DNA of 38,575 nucleotides from Candidatus Buchananbacteria bacterium (GCA_903859075.1 CAIOLF010000068.1:1-38575); one strand, 5' to 3'. Counted from the first letter of the stretch, positions 6,077-12,270 are shown. Numbers and translations: made by a program. Notes: generated by a model from the letters alone, not told the origin.

Positions 6077-7721
6077 GTTGGACGCTTTACTGATTCTGCC
6101 ACCGATGTACCAAGCGGGACGCATCCCTGATTACAATCCCAAAGAACCAATGGGATTAATGTATATCAGTGCGTCCCTGAGACGCAACGGCTATTCGGCT
6201 GAGATACTCGACGCCGATATCTTGGCATTAACCCTCGAAGAAACAGTCACCGAAATCATGAAGCGACCAGCCAAAATTATTGGTTTCTCTGTTATGCAGA
6301 GAGCATTGCCTTCGGTGAAACTGCTGGCGGAAAAACTTAAAAGCAAAGGCGTGACTGCTCATATCTGTTGCGGAGGGTTCACTGCCACACTGAGCGCCAA
6401 ACATATTCTTGAACGGATACCAGAGATAGACTCAGTTGTTTTGGGCGAGGGGGAGGCTACTTTTTCCAGCCTCGTTCATGCAATCAAAGAGTCCGTTGAC
6501 TGGGATCATTTCCCCGGTGTGGCCTTCAGGCAAAACGGCAAAGTTGTTATTAATCAGCCAGCAACCAAGGATGATGTTGATATTTTGCCGTGGCCGAGCC
6601 GCGATCTTCTCCCTATCTGCTTCGAGAAAACTAACTACGCCACTATTTTGGCCAGTCGAGGTTGTTACGGAATATGCACATTCTGTAGCAATCAAGCTTT
6701 TGAGAGGACATCTGTCGGCTCAAACTGGCGAGGAAGAAATCCGACCGACGTAGTTGATGAGATGGAGGATATGAAAAGGACACACGGGGTAAAAGTGTTT
6801 AAGTTCAATGATCCGAATATGTTCGGACCGGGGTCAAGTGGGCGGAAGCACATGGTCGATATCTGTAACGAGATAATCGCCAGAAATCTCGGCGAATTAC
6901 ATCTCATGGGTTTTTGCCGATCAAACGATATCGACTTGGACGTGGCTCAATTGATGAGACGAGCTGGCTTTGAACGAGTTCTTATCGGCATCGAAAGTGC
7001 CAATCCTGCAGTATTAAGGCTGTTTCGAAAGGGTGAATCTTTACAGACGATTCGCCAGTCAGTCGAAATACTGCGACAGGTTGGTATCGACATCGTGCCG
7101 GGCTTTATGATCTTCAATCCATACACCACTATAGAAACGCTGGAAGTCGACCTTGATTTTTTAGAGATTTATGGGTTCATACCAACACTATCAAAGTCTC
7201 TAAGAATCTTCGACGGGACGCCTTTGCAGGAGATTATGGCGTCTGAGAATCGGCTTGTATGGCGTAGTCCCTTTGAAGGTTATCACGAATACCTTGTCGA
7301 TCCAGTTATTGCATCTATTTATATGGCTCTCAAAACCATATCGGTAGAATGGATCGACCTTCTTCGGAAATCCTATCAAGGGGAAATATGGAGAATCAAA
7401 AAAGCTCCTGCTTTCAATCAGCGGACGAACTTCGACACCTTGAGCGAGCTGATATTTGTCTTGGAAAAAGAAACCCTAAGGTTATTATTATCGTGGGTGA
7501 AAACGGGGTTTAGTTACCAAGACATTGTATTGCAGATTGCTCGCATCAAAGATCGGCTGGCCAAAGCTGAGCAGCACATAGTTTCAGCCAGCGGTTTGGC
7601 TGAGCCAGCTCTGAATGTCCAAAGTTTCTCCGTGACCGATTTAGCCGGGAGGATTCATTCCATTCTGGTTAATAAGGTCTTTCGCACATTTCCGGAACAA
7701 TATCGATGGAGGGACGATTAA
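6069..7721 (+). CDS. B12-binding-type radical SAM protein
   Basis: 550 residues. Residues 1-150 form a Rossmann-like domain of the cobalamin-binding type (LLILPPMYQAG, GLMYISASLRRNGY, IIGFSVMQRALPS, VVLGEGE), although the DxHxxG cobalamin-ligand motif is not evident. The radical SAM barrel follows with C199-x3-C203-x2-C206 (RGCYGICTFC) for the 4Fe-4S cluster, and GIESANPAVLRLFRKGE typical of the Elp3/MiaB-like fold. The 150-residue C-terminal part is unrecognised. The ATG overlaps the last 8 bp of murA and a full SD (AAGGAGG) lies inside murA. The two proteins are therefore probably made together and act in one pathway. The reaction cannot be told from sequence alone. Confidence 0.85.
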   Translation: MNELDALLILPPMYQAGRIPDYNPKEPMGLMYISASLRRNGYSAEILDADILALTLEETVTEIMKRPAKIIGFSVMQRALPSVKLLAEKLKSKGVTAHICCGGFTATLSAKHILERIPEIDSVVLGEGEATFSSLVHAIKESVDWDHFPGVAFRQNGKVVINQPATKDDVDILPWPSRDLLPICFEKTNYATILASRGCYGICTFCSNQAFERTSVGSNWRGRNPTDVVDEMEDMKRTHGVKVFKFNDPNMFGPGSSGRKHMVDICNEIIARNLGELHLMGFCRSNDIDLDVAQLMRRAGFERVLIGIESANPAVLRLFRKGESLQTIRQSVEILRQVGIDIVPGFMIFNPYTTIETLEVDLDFLEIYGFIPTLSKSLRIFDGTPLQEIMASENRLVWRSPFEGYHEYLVDPVIASIYMALKTISVEWIDLLRKSYQGEIWRIKKAPAFNQRTNFDTLSELIFVLEKETLRLLLSWVKTGFSYQDIVLQIARIKDRLAKAEQHIVSASGLAEPALNVQSFSVTDLAGRIHSILVNKVFRTFPEQYRWRDD

Positions 7722-7726
7722 CCCAT

Positions 7727-7769
7727 GGGCTTTTCAAATTACGAACTATGATTTGAAAAGCCCCTTTTT
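7727..7769 (+). terminator. Intrinsic terminator after the radical SAM gene
   Basis: A 13-bp perfect stem (7727-7739 with 7751-7763) starting GGGCTTTTC is followed by T5. It ends the murA-radical SAM transcript 5 bp after the stop codon and separates it from the ydcF-like gene. Confidence 0.85.
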
Positions 7770-7808
7770 ATTTGTTATAGTATACATATAAACACCAATA
7801 ATACCTTT

Positions 7809-8366
7809 ATGGATCAAAAAGAAATTAAGAAAATAACCGATTACATTTTTTTAAAATCTAACCCACAAAAAGCGGACTTAGCTTTAGTTTTTGGCACTCG
7901 TCATCAGGAAGCGATAAATAAAGTTTTTGAATTATATCGCAATAAATTAATTTCTAAAATTTTAGTAAGTGGTGGCATCAACAGGGTTACTGGAGAAAAT
8001 GAAGCATTGGAAATGAGTAATAAATTAATCAGATTAGGAGTAAAAAAAGATGACTTAATTTTAGAAGATAAATCAACAAATTCTTTAGAAAATGTTTTGT
8101 TTTCAAAGCAAGTTATAGATGAAAAAATTGGCTTTAATAAAATAAAAAAAATTATTGCCGTTGTTAAGCATTATCATTCTCGACGAGCATTGATGACTTT
8201 AAAAAAACATTTGCCAAACGCTATTGAATTAATACCAATAACTTACGAAATTTATGGATTTACAATGGATGATTGGTTTAATAACGAGACCGGGAAAGAA
8301 AAAGTTTTAGCTGAATGGAATAAAATTCCAGAATATTTAGCAAAGGGTGATATCGAGGAGCTATAA
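7809..8366 (+). CDS. YdcF/SanA/ElyC-like protein (DUF218)
   Basis: 185 residues matching the DUF218 family: LALVFGTRHQEAI (about 24-36), ILVSGGINRVTGENEA (55-70), LEDKSTNSLENV (86-97), VVKHYHSRRALMTL (120-133). Members are thought to bind nucleotides or act in cell-envelope metabolism (ElyC and SanA in E. coli). Biochemical roles are mostly unproven. Unlike ElyC and SanA it has no membrane segment, so it is cytoplasmic like YdcF. It has no SD. It is the last gene of cassette 3 and is followed 20 bp later by the right arm. Confidence 0.75.
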   Translation: MDQKEIKKITDYIFLKSNPQKADLALVFGTRHQEAINKVFELYRNKLISKILVSGGINRVTGENEALEMSNKLIRLGVKKDDLILEDKSTNSLENVLFSKQVIDEKIGFNKIKKIIAVVKHYHSRRALMTLKKHLPNAIELIPITYEIYGFTMDDWFNNETGKEKVLAEWNKIPEYLAKGDIEEL

Positions 8367-8372
8367 TAAGGA

Positions 8373-8423
8373 GTTTTGAATTTTGGGCATTCACCTCTAT
8401 CCCCTCTGCCCAAAATTCAAAAC
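8373..8423 (+). repeat. Long hairpin with second 27-bp element
   Basis: A perfect 16-bp stem (8373-8388 with 8408-8423) encloses the 27-bp element that also occurs at 4329-4355 (copy 2 at 8385-8411). It may act as a rho-independent-like transcript end, although no T run follows, and it belongs to the right arm of cassette 3. Confidence 0.6.
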
Positions 8424-8492
8424 GGAAAAAGAAATTTGAAAATTTTTTAAAACAATTCCGACTGCTGTCGGAAAAAAGAAAAGGAATACATC

Positions 8493-8588
8493 AGCTAACA
8501 GCGTATATCTGGCTACGGCTTGCCTACCGGCAAATCTTCGCCCATATCCTCGCAAAGCTCGGACATCAGATATACGCGAACGTTATAT
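8493..8588 (+). repeat. attC3
   Basis: R'' AGCTAAC (8493-8499), A, stem GCGTATATCTG (8501-8511), complementary stem (8567-8577), GAAC, R' GTTATAT (8582-8588). The internal 94 bp are identical to attC2, while the sequence on both sides differs. Confidence 0.88.
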
Positions 8589-9362
8589 GCAATCCGCCTC
8601 CGCCCGCCTAATGATTAATTTTATATACTGAACTACTTTTATTATATATATGCTTGAAAAAATCAGACAACTTGTAAAAAACGAAGCTGATGAAGATGAT
8701 TGGAAATATCATATTGTTCCAGTCGCTAATTATGCAAAAAAACTGGCAAAACTTTTGAAAGTTGATGAGGAAATCACGGAACTGGCAGCTTTACTTCATG
8801 ATATTGGAAGATTAAAGTTTGGCGGTGAAGATCATGATATTACTGGTGTTCCTGAAGCAGAAAAAATACTGAAAGAGCATGAATATTCTCAAGAAATTAT
8901 TGATGAAGTAAAGCATTGCGTTGAATCTCATCGTGGCAGTAAAAACATCTCACCAAAAACCACCATTGCTAAAATCATTGCTAACGCAGACGCAATGGCA
9001 CATTTTGATGTTTTGCCAGTTTTTTTCTACTGGCGTTGTAAAAAAAGTAGTTTTGAAGAAGCCTTTAAGTGGGTAGATGAGAAAATTGAACGCGACTGGA
9101 ACAAAAAATTGACTCTTCCTGAAGCTAAAGAAATGATGGAAGAAAAATATAAAGCAATAAAATTAGTTCTTGATTCAAATAGAAAATATATGTAACGGCG
9201 GGCGGAGGCGGACTTTCTCGCTATCGCTCGAACCACGCTGCGCTCTCGTTCCGCTACGCTCCACTCGGGGCACATAACACGGGATAAAAGATTCGGCACT
9301 CGGCTCGTGCCTCACCCATATTTTGCTCCGTTTCACTATGCAACTTCGGCTAGCCCGAAACG
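8583..9362 (+). mobile_element. Cassette 4 (HD-domain protein)
   Basis: The left end begins TTATATGC and the right end before the attC4 crossover is complementary at the core (GTTATATGC versus GTTATGTGC). Just inside the ends, a 16-bp perfect GC-rich inverted repeat (8593-8608 with 9197-9212) flanks the gene. The base after TG is C here on both sides, whereas the other complete cassettes have A on both sides, so the two ends covary. Confidence 0.7.
8650..9195 (+). CDS. HD-domain metal-dependent phosphohydrolase
   Basis: 181 residues. The HD signature is intact: H22 in KYHIVPV, LLHDIG (about 48-53) and NADAMAH (about 112-118), with ESHRG between. These residues normally bind one or two metal ions and hydrolyse phosphate esters, often nucleotides. 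The sequence resembles the small YfbR/predicted metal-dependent HD hydrolases. The substrate cannot be told. It has no SD and is the only gene of cassette 4. The 5' leader and the 3' end of its transcript could pair through the 16-bp repeat. Confidence 0.85.
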   Translation: MLEKIRQLVKNEADEDDWKYHIVPVANYAKKLAKLLKVDEEITELAALLHDIGRLKFGGEDHDITGVPEAEKILKEHEYSQEIIDEVKHCVESHRGSKNISPKTTIAKIIANADAMAHFDVLPVFFYWRCKKSSFEEAFKWVDEKIERDWNKKLTLPEAKEMMEEKYKAIKLVLDSNRKYM

Positions 9363-9368
9363 TTAGCT
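9272..9368 (+). repeat. attC4 (less regular)
   Basis: R'' ACATAAC (9272-9278), A, short stem CGGG (9280-9283), complementary CCCG (9354-9357), AAAC, R' GTTAGCT (9362-9368). 97 bp. Box spacing is the same as in the other sites, but the stem beyond CGGGnTA is poorly paired, so this site may be degraded or a hybrid of two sites. Confidence 0.7.
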
Positions 9369-10086
9369 GAAATAAATAAATTCTTTTCGTCTGCTGACGA
9401 AAAATTATTCGGGCAAATTTTATTTTTTATTCTAATACTATGAACAAAAAAATCGTAATCGAAATTTCAATTGGAATTATTCTTTTGGTTGTCATTGTGA
9501 CCGGAGGAATCTTTTGGTTACAAAGTAATAATTACCAAAAAATAAATAATAATCAAACGCCGGCAGATCCAGTCGGAAGTAATTATTCTTCTCAAAAAGA
9601 CTGCGAGAAAAGAACAGGAAAAACATGCAATTTTGCCATGTGCGACATAATGCCCCAATGTGAAGGCGTTAAAACTGGGTGGCAACCGCAAGCTGAAAGC
9701 AATAATAATGTTTTAAAATCTTGCGCTGACGGTAAAATATGCGACAAAGGTTACGTATGTTATGATTCGCAATATGGCGGCATGGGTTCAAACGGTATAG
9801 TAAGCGGTCCGCAAGAAGGCGATTTATCGTGTCATAAATTATGTAATAGCAATAGTGATTGTAAAAACGGAAAGTGCAAGGAGGTTGAACTTGTAGGAGG
9901 CGACGTTATTAACAAAGTAAAGTTTTGTTCTGAAAAATAAAAAATTAAATTTGTCCGAATAATACTCGCTATCGCTCGTAATTTATTTACATCAGCTAAC
10001 ACGCTATATCCGGCTGCGGCTTCACGGAATCCTTCGCATAAATTCTGCTCCGCTTCGCTCCGCAGAACTTCGGATACAACGATACG
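9363..10086 (+). mobile_element. Cassette 5 (Cys-rich exported protein)
   Basis: The outer 21 nt of the arms (9362-9382 with 9980-10000) are complementary except at the two AA/TG positions. An inner block of 17 bp (9404-9420 with 9947-9963) has a single G-T mismatch. Each arm has its own small hairpin in the middle (TTCGTC-tgct-GACGAA on the left, a GAGCG/CGCTC-type one on the right). This is the same layout as in cassettes 2 and 3. Confidence 0.75.
9440..9940 (+). CDS. Cys-rich secreted or membrane-anchored protein
   Basis: 166 residues. Residues 5-27 form one hydrophobic segment (a signal anchor or uncleaved signal peptide, with no lipobox). The remaining 135 residues are outside the membrane and contain about 12 cysteines in spaced pairs (CEKRTGKTC, CDIMPQC, CADGKICDKGYVC, CHKLCNSNSDCKNGKC). 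These suggest disulfide-bonded knots, similar to small EB/trefoil-like modules seen in CPR surface proteins. The function is unknown. It has no SD and is the only gene of cassette 5. Confidence 0.65.
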   Translation: MNKKIVIEISIGIILLVVIVTGGIFWLQSNNYQKINNNQTPADPVGSNYSSQKDCEKRTGKTCNFAMCDIMPQCEGVKTGWQPQAESNNNVLKSCADGKICDKGYVCYDSQYGGMGSNGIVSGPQEGDLSCHKLCNSNSDCKNGKCKEVELVGGDVINKVKFCSEK

Positions 10087-10092
10087 TTAGCT
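9994..10092 (+). repeat. attC5
   Basis: R'' AGCTAAC (9994-10000), A, stem CG-CTATATCCG (10002-10012), loop with TTCTGC/GCAGAA hairpin, complementary CGGATA (10071-10076) with CG near 10080-10081, ATAC, R' GTTAGCT (10086-10092). 99 bp. The core boxes are perfectly complementary. Confidence 0.8.
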
Positions 10093-10195
10093 GAAATGTA
10101 TGTTTTTCTTTTGGGCTAACGCCCACCAAAGCTTGCGAGGCGAAAAACAAATTAAAAAAATTACGCATCGCATAACAGCGCGTATCTAGTTCAAC
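10087..10195 (+). mobile_element. Cassette 6 remnant without a gene
   Basis: It starts with a left arm very like those of cassettes 2 and 3 (TGAAATGTATG, then TTGGGC-taac-GCCCA). About 90 bp later it runs into a half attC (GCATAAC at 10170). There is no ORF. It looks like an arm-to-arm deletion product or an emptied cassette at the end of the array. Confidence 0.5.
10170..10195 (+). repeat. attC6 half-site (truncated)
   Basis: GCATAAC-A-GCGCGTATCTAG has the R'' box, the single A and a left stem very close to that of attC2 (GCGTATATCTG), but no complementary stem or GTTA box follows before the next gene at 10321. This marks the end of the array. Confidence 0.5.
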
Positions 10196-10253
10196 TGATT
10201 TGACGCAAAGGAATTCAATATGAGGATTATTTAATTTGAATTAAAAGTTCCAT

Positions 10254-10292
10254 AAAAAAAGCCCCAACTCACCGATTTTGGTGTTTTGGAGC
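10254..10292 (-). terminator. Terminator of the peptidoglycan-binding-like gene
   Basis: On the minus strand an imperfect stem (CTCCAA..ACC pairing with GGT..TTGGGG) is followed by a T7 run (complement of 10254-10260). The 10093-10320 interval holds only the cassette remnant and this terminator. Confidence 0.75.
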
Positions 10293-10320
10293 GTGAATCG
10301 CATGCGAACGCGTTGACGCG

Positions 10321-10677
10321 TTAGTCCTCGTGCCGACCCCAGACCGCCGTACCATCAGAACCGACCCATAAGGTTTCCCGAGTTTCAATTGCCCATACTC
10401 CCGGTCCCGGAATGGCGTCGACGTCGATGCCCATCTGTTCTTTGAGGGCCTTACGCGTCATGGGCCCGAAATTGCCGTCGATGTCGCTTACGGCGATAAA
10501 CCCGAGTCGTGCTTGGAGGCATTTGACGGCCTCCACGGTCTTCGGGCCGTACGTATTGTCGCGCTCGATGCCGACTATCGCGCCGATACCCAAGGCGAAA
10601 AGCAGTGTGTGCAACCAATCCACGGCAGCGCCTTTTGAGCCGACATTCAAGTATGGCGGGAATAACATCCTCGTCAT
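10321..10677 (-). CDS. Peptidoglycan-binding domain (PF01471-like) protein
   Basis: 118 residues. Two half-repeats match the PG_binding_1 pattern: VGSKGAAVDWLHTLLFALG... TYGPKTVEAVKCLQARLG (about 12-60) and VSDIDGNFGPMTRKALKEQMG (about 63-83). These domains bind cell-wall glycan peptides, usually as the targeting part of a hydrolase. Here the domain stands alone with no signal peptide, so export is not explained. The ATG at 10677 is fixed by AGAAGGAG on the minus strand. The gene has its own promoter and terminator, and its base composition is richer in GC than its neighbours. Confidence 0.6.
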   Translation of the reverse strand: MTRMLFPPYLNVGSKGAAVDWLHTLLFALGIGAIVGIERDNTYGPKTVEAVKCLQARLGFIAVSDIDGNFGPMTRKALKEQMGIDVDAIPGPGVWAIETRETLWVGSDGTAVWGRHED

Positions 10678-10827
10678 GATTTTCTCCTTCTCTCTGCGAG
10701 ATTACTTTTGACCGAATGACTAAAAAAGGCGGGATCCTTTCCCAACCTTCTTTTGAATCTAATCGACAAGATTAAAGCCAAAAGAAAGCTGGGATTGATA
10801 TATGATAAAGTACGGTTTTGAAATTCC

Positions 10828-10856
10828 ATCTTAAAATAAAAATTGATTTTTGTCAA
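10828..10856 (-). promoter_or_regulatory. Promoter of the peptidoglycan-binding-like gene
   Basis: On the minus strand TTGACA (complement of 10851-10856) and TAAGAT (complement of 10828-10833) are separated by 17 bp. The start would be near 10821, leaving a leader of about 145 nt (10678-10820). That leader contains a GGATCC-centred palindrome and the SD but no ORF. Confidence 0.65.
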
Positions 10857-10860
10857 CCTT

Positions 10861-10910
10861 AAAAAAAGAAAAGCCCCACACCGGTTTCCGTAAGGATATT
10901 CCGGGTGGGG
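10861..10910 (-). terminator. Terminator of the 79-residue gene
   Basis: On the minus strand CCCCACCCGG (10901-10910) pairs with CCGGTGTGGGG (10874-10884), followed by a T-rich tract (10861-10872). It sits directly upstream of the next promoter. Confidence 0.8.
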
Positions 10911-10938
10911 ATACAAAAAACGTGGAAAGAGGCCGGCC

Positions 10939-11178
10939 TCAGTCGTCGAGGTTCATGACATGAGGGATGTCGCGTTTCCTTGCCTCCTCTTTGGCTGCCT
11001 CATTCAGCTTATCAAACCACCCCGATGTGTCACTCTCTCGGTCGATACTAAAAACCTCCTTGCTCCCCGTCGCCTCCATCATACCTTGCATCGACGTCTC
11101 CGCGTCAATGGCTTCCGGGTCAAATACCGTGGAGAAAAACTTACCTTCACACTCGTAAACTCTCAGCCTAAGTTTCAT
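10939..11178 (-). CDS. Hypothetical 79-residue protein
   Basis: A small acidic soluble protein (MKLRLRVYECEGKFFSTVFD...). The N-terminal third is predicted as beta strands, the C-terminal third as a charged helix (WFDKLNEAAKEEARKRD). No family was recognised. The start is set by ATAAGGAG 8 nt upstream of ATG at 11178. It forms a complete unit with promoter (11227-11255), SD and terminator, like the neighbouring 10321 gene. Confidence 0.6.
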   Translation of the reverse strand: MKLRLRVYECEGKFFSTVFDPEAIDAETSMQGMMEATGSKEVFSIDRESDTSGWFDKLNEAAKEEARKRDIPHVMNLDD

Positions 11179-11226
11179 CTTAATTCTTTCTCCTTATTCC
11201 TTATGTTGTATCTTAACTTCATTCCA

Positions 11227-11255
11227 TATATAACATAAATTAAGAAATAAGTCAA
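11227..11255 (-). promoter_or_regulatory. Promoter of the 79-residue gene
   Basis: On the minus strand TTGACT (complement of 11250-11255) and TATATA (complement of 11227-11232) are separated by 17 bp. Confidence 0.6.
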
Positions 11256-11295
11256 TCATCAATCAAACAATCTTAAATAAGATTTAATTTAATTT

Positions 11296-12252
11296 ATGAA
11301 AAGCAAATTTGATATAATGGCATTTACCAAAATGCTCTGCTCGTTCGCTCCTCGGCTAGGGAAAAATGAGCGGCTGGCGGCAGTTTATCTAAAAAATACT
11401 CTGACTGAAAATGGTGTCAAATATTTTTCACAAAAATTCAAAGCCGTCATCCCCTTTTGGGACCAGGCGGAGCTGATTGCCGACGGCAAAAAAATTGACT
11501 GCAAAAACACCAGTTTGGTCAGCGGCAAGATAAGCGACAAAGATAACATCGTCAGTTCATTCCCTTATCTGGATGACGCCAAAACCGGCTATAACATAAA
11601 TTTCAGCCCTTATGCCGACATTATTTGCACGGTCGGATTTTATGAGCATCCGTCGGTGGCGATAAAATACTCGGATTTGAATAAGCTATTCAGGGCCAAA
11701 AAAGTTTACGGCGAGGTACGGGTGCAAAAATATTCATACGCTTCTGAAAATATACTGGTTGGCAATCGGAAGAATCCGAAATTTTTAGCTTTTACCCATT
11801 ATGATTGCGTCGGCAATGGCGGCGCGGTTGATAACGCCTCGGGCGTCGCGACGGCAGTTTACACAATAATCAAACATCCTGAAATATTAGAAAGCACATT
11901 ATTTATTTTTTCCGGCTGTGAAGAAATCTCCTATGACAAATACGACCCCAGCGGACTGGGATATCGAAAATTCGAGCAGGACTTTTCTCCCCTGCTTCAA
12001 GCCGCGAAACGCATTTATGTCTTGGATGGCCTAGGAAACAGCAATCCCCATTTTACGCCTGACTATTCCTGGCTGGCTATCACCTTGCAAGTAGAAATGC
12101 TAAAAGACATCAAAGATAAAACATTTTTAATGCAATGCGAAGTTGATAAGATACTGAAAGTTTATCATTCTGACGAAGATACTTTTGGTAAAATAGAAAA
12201 GAAGTATCTGATTAAGTCATCAAACTTACTTTTAAATGATATGAAAAAATAA
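11296..12252 (+). CDS. M28-family zinc aminopeptidase-like protein
   Basis: 318 residues. Metal-site motifs of M28 peptidases appear in order: THYDCVG (H and D), AVDNASGVA (bridging D), FSGCEEIS (catalytic and metal Glu), YVLDGLG (D) and YHSDEDT (H). The family cleaves N-terminal residues or short peptides using two zinc ions. There is no signal peptide, so it may act on imported peptides in the cytoplasm, which would suit an organism that scavenges nutrients. The first 130 residues are more divergent than usual. It has no SD. It is followed 18 bp later by a small membrane protein gene and then a glycosyltransferase on the same strand. Confidence 0.75.
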   Translation: MKSKFDIMAFTKMLCSFAPRLGKNERLAAVYLKNTLTENGVKYFSQKFKAVIPFWDQAELIADGKKIDCKNTSLVSGKISDKDNIVSSFPYLDDAKTGYNINFSPYADIICTVGFYEHPSVAIKYSDLNKLFRAKKVYGEVRVQKYSYASENILVGNRKNPKFLAFTHYDCVGNGGAVDNASGVATAVYTIIKHPEILESTLFIFSGCEEISYDKYDPSGLGYRKFEQDFSPLLQAAKRIYVLDGLGNSNPHFTPDYSWLAITLQVEMLKDIKDKTFLMQCEVDKILKVYHSDEDTFGKIEKKYLIKSSNLLLNDMKK

Positions 12253-12270
12253 AAATTATCAAAATAAACT

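Larger units (their letters stand above)
4545..8582 (+). mobile_element. Cassette 3 (murA-like, radical SAM, ydcF-like)
   Basis: Left and right arms are inverted complements. The clearest block is 33 bp with one mismatch (4583-4615 with 8425-8457), and each arm also has a small hairpin at the same place (TTGGGC-tgtc-GCCCAA, and TTCCGAC-tgct-GTCGGAA). At 4.0 kb with three genes, its own promoter (4694) and an internal terminator (7727), it is far from a minimal cassette. The murA-radical SAM unit may have been inserted into a cassette that once held only the ydcF-like gene. Confidence 0.75.
1262..10195 (+). mobile_element. Integron cassette array (five complete cassettes plus a remnant)
   Basis: Unrelated plus-strand genes are separated by five complete attC-type hairpin sites ending at 1724, 4550, 8588, 9368 and 10092, and a half-site at 10170. 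Each site starts with xxxTAAC followed by a single A, then a stem, a variable loop, the complementary stem, four bases and GTTAxxx. A divergent tyrosine recombinase and an attI-like site head the array. Every complete cassette also has complementary ends. Together these match an integron. The family of recombinase and the extended arms are unlike the well-known examples. Confidence 0.85.

Noticed and set aside
3212..9195. Fic + HD + PLP + YdcF genes as a known anti-phage defence island
   Set aside because: The genes lie in separate cassettes, no combination matches a defence system I know, and there is no nuclease or sensor partner.
1639..10092. Reading the intergenic hairpins as REP/MITE-type repeats rather than attC sites
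   Set aside because: A MITE would have complementary arms on the two sides of one hairpin. Here complementarity joins the two ends of each gene unit instead, and the crossover bases GTT/AAC fit the integron core.
1639..10195. CRISPR array
   Set aside because: Repeats are 0.7-4 kb apart with genes between them, and there are no regularly spaced short spacers or cas genes.
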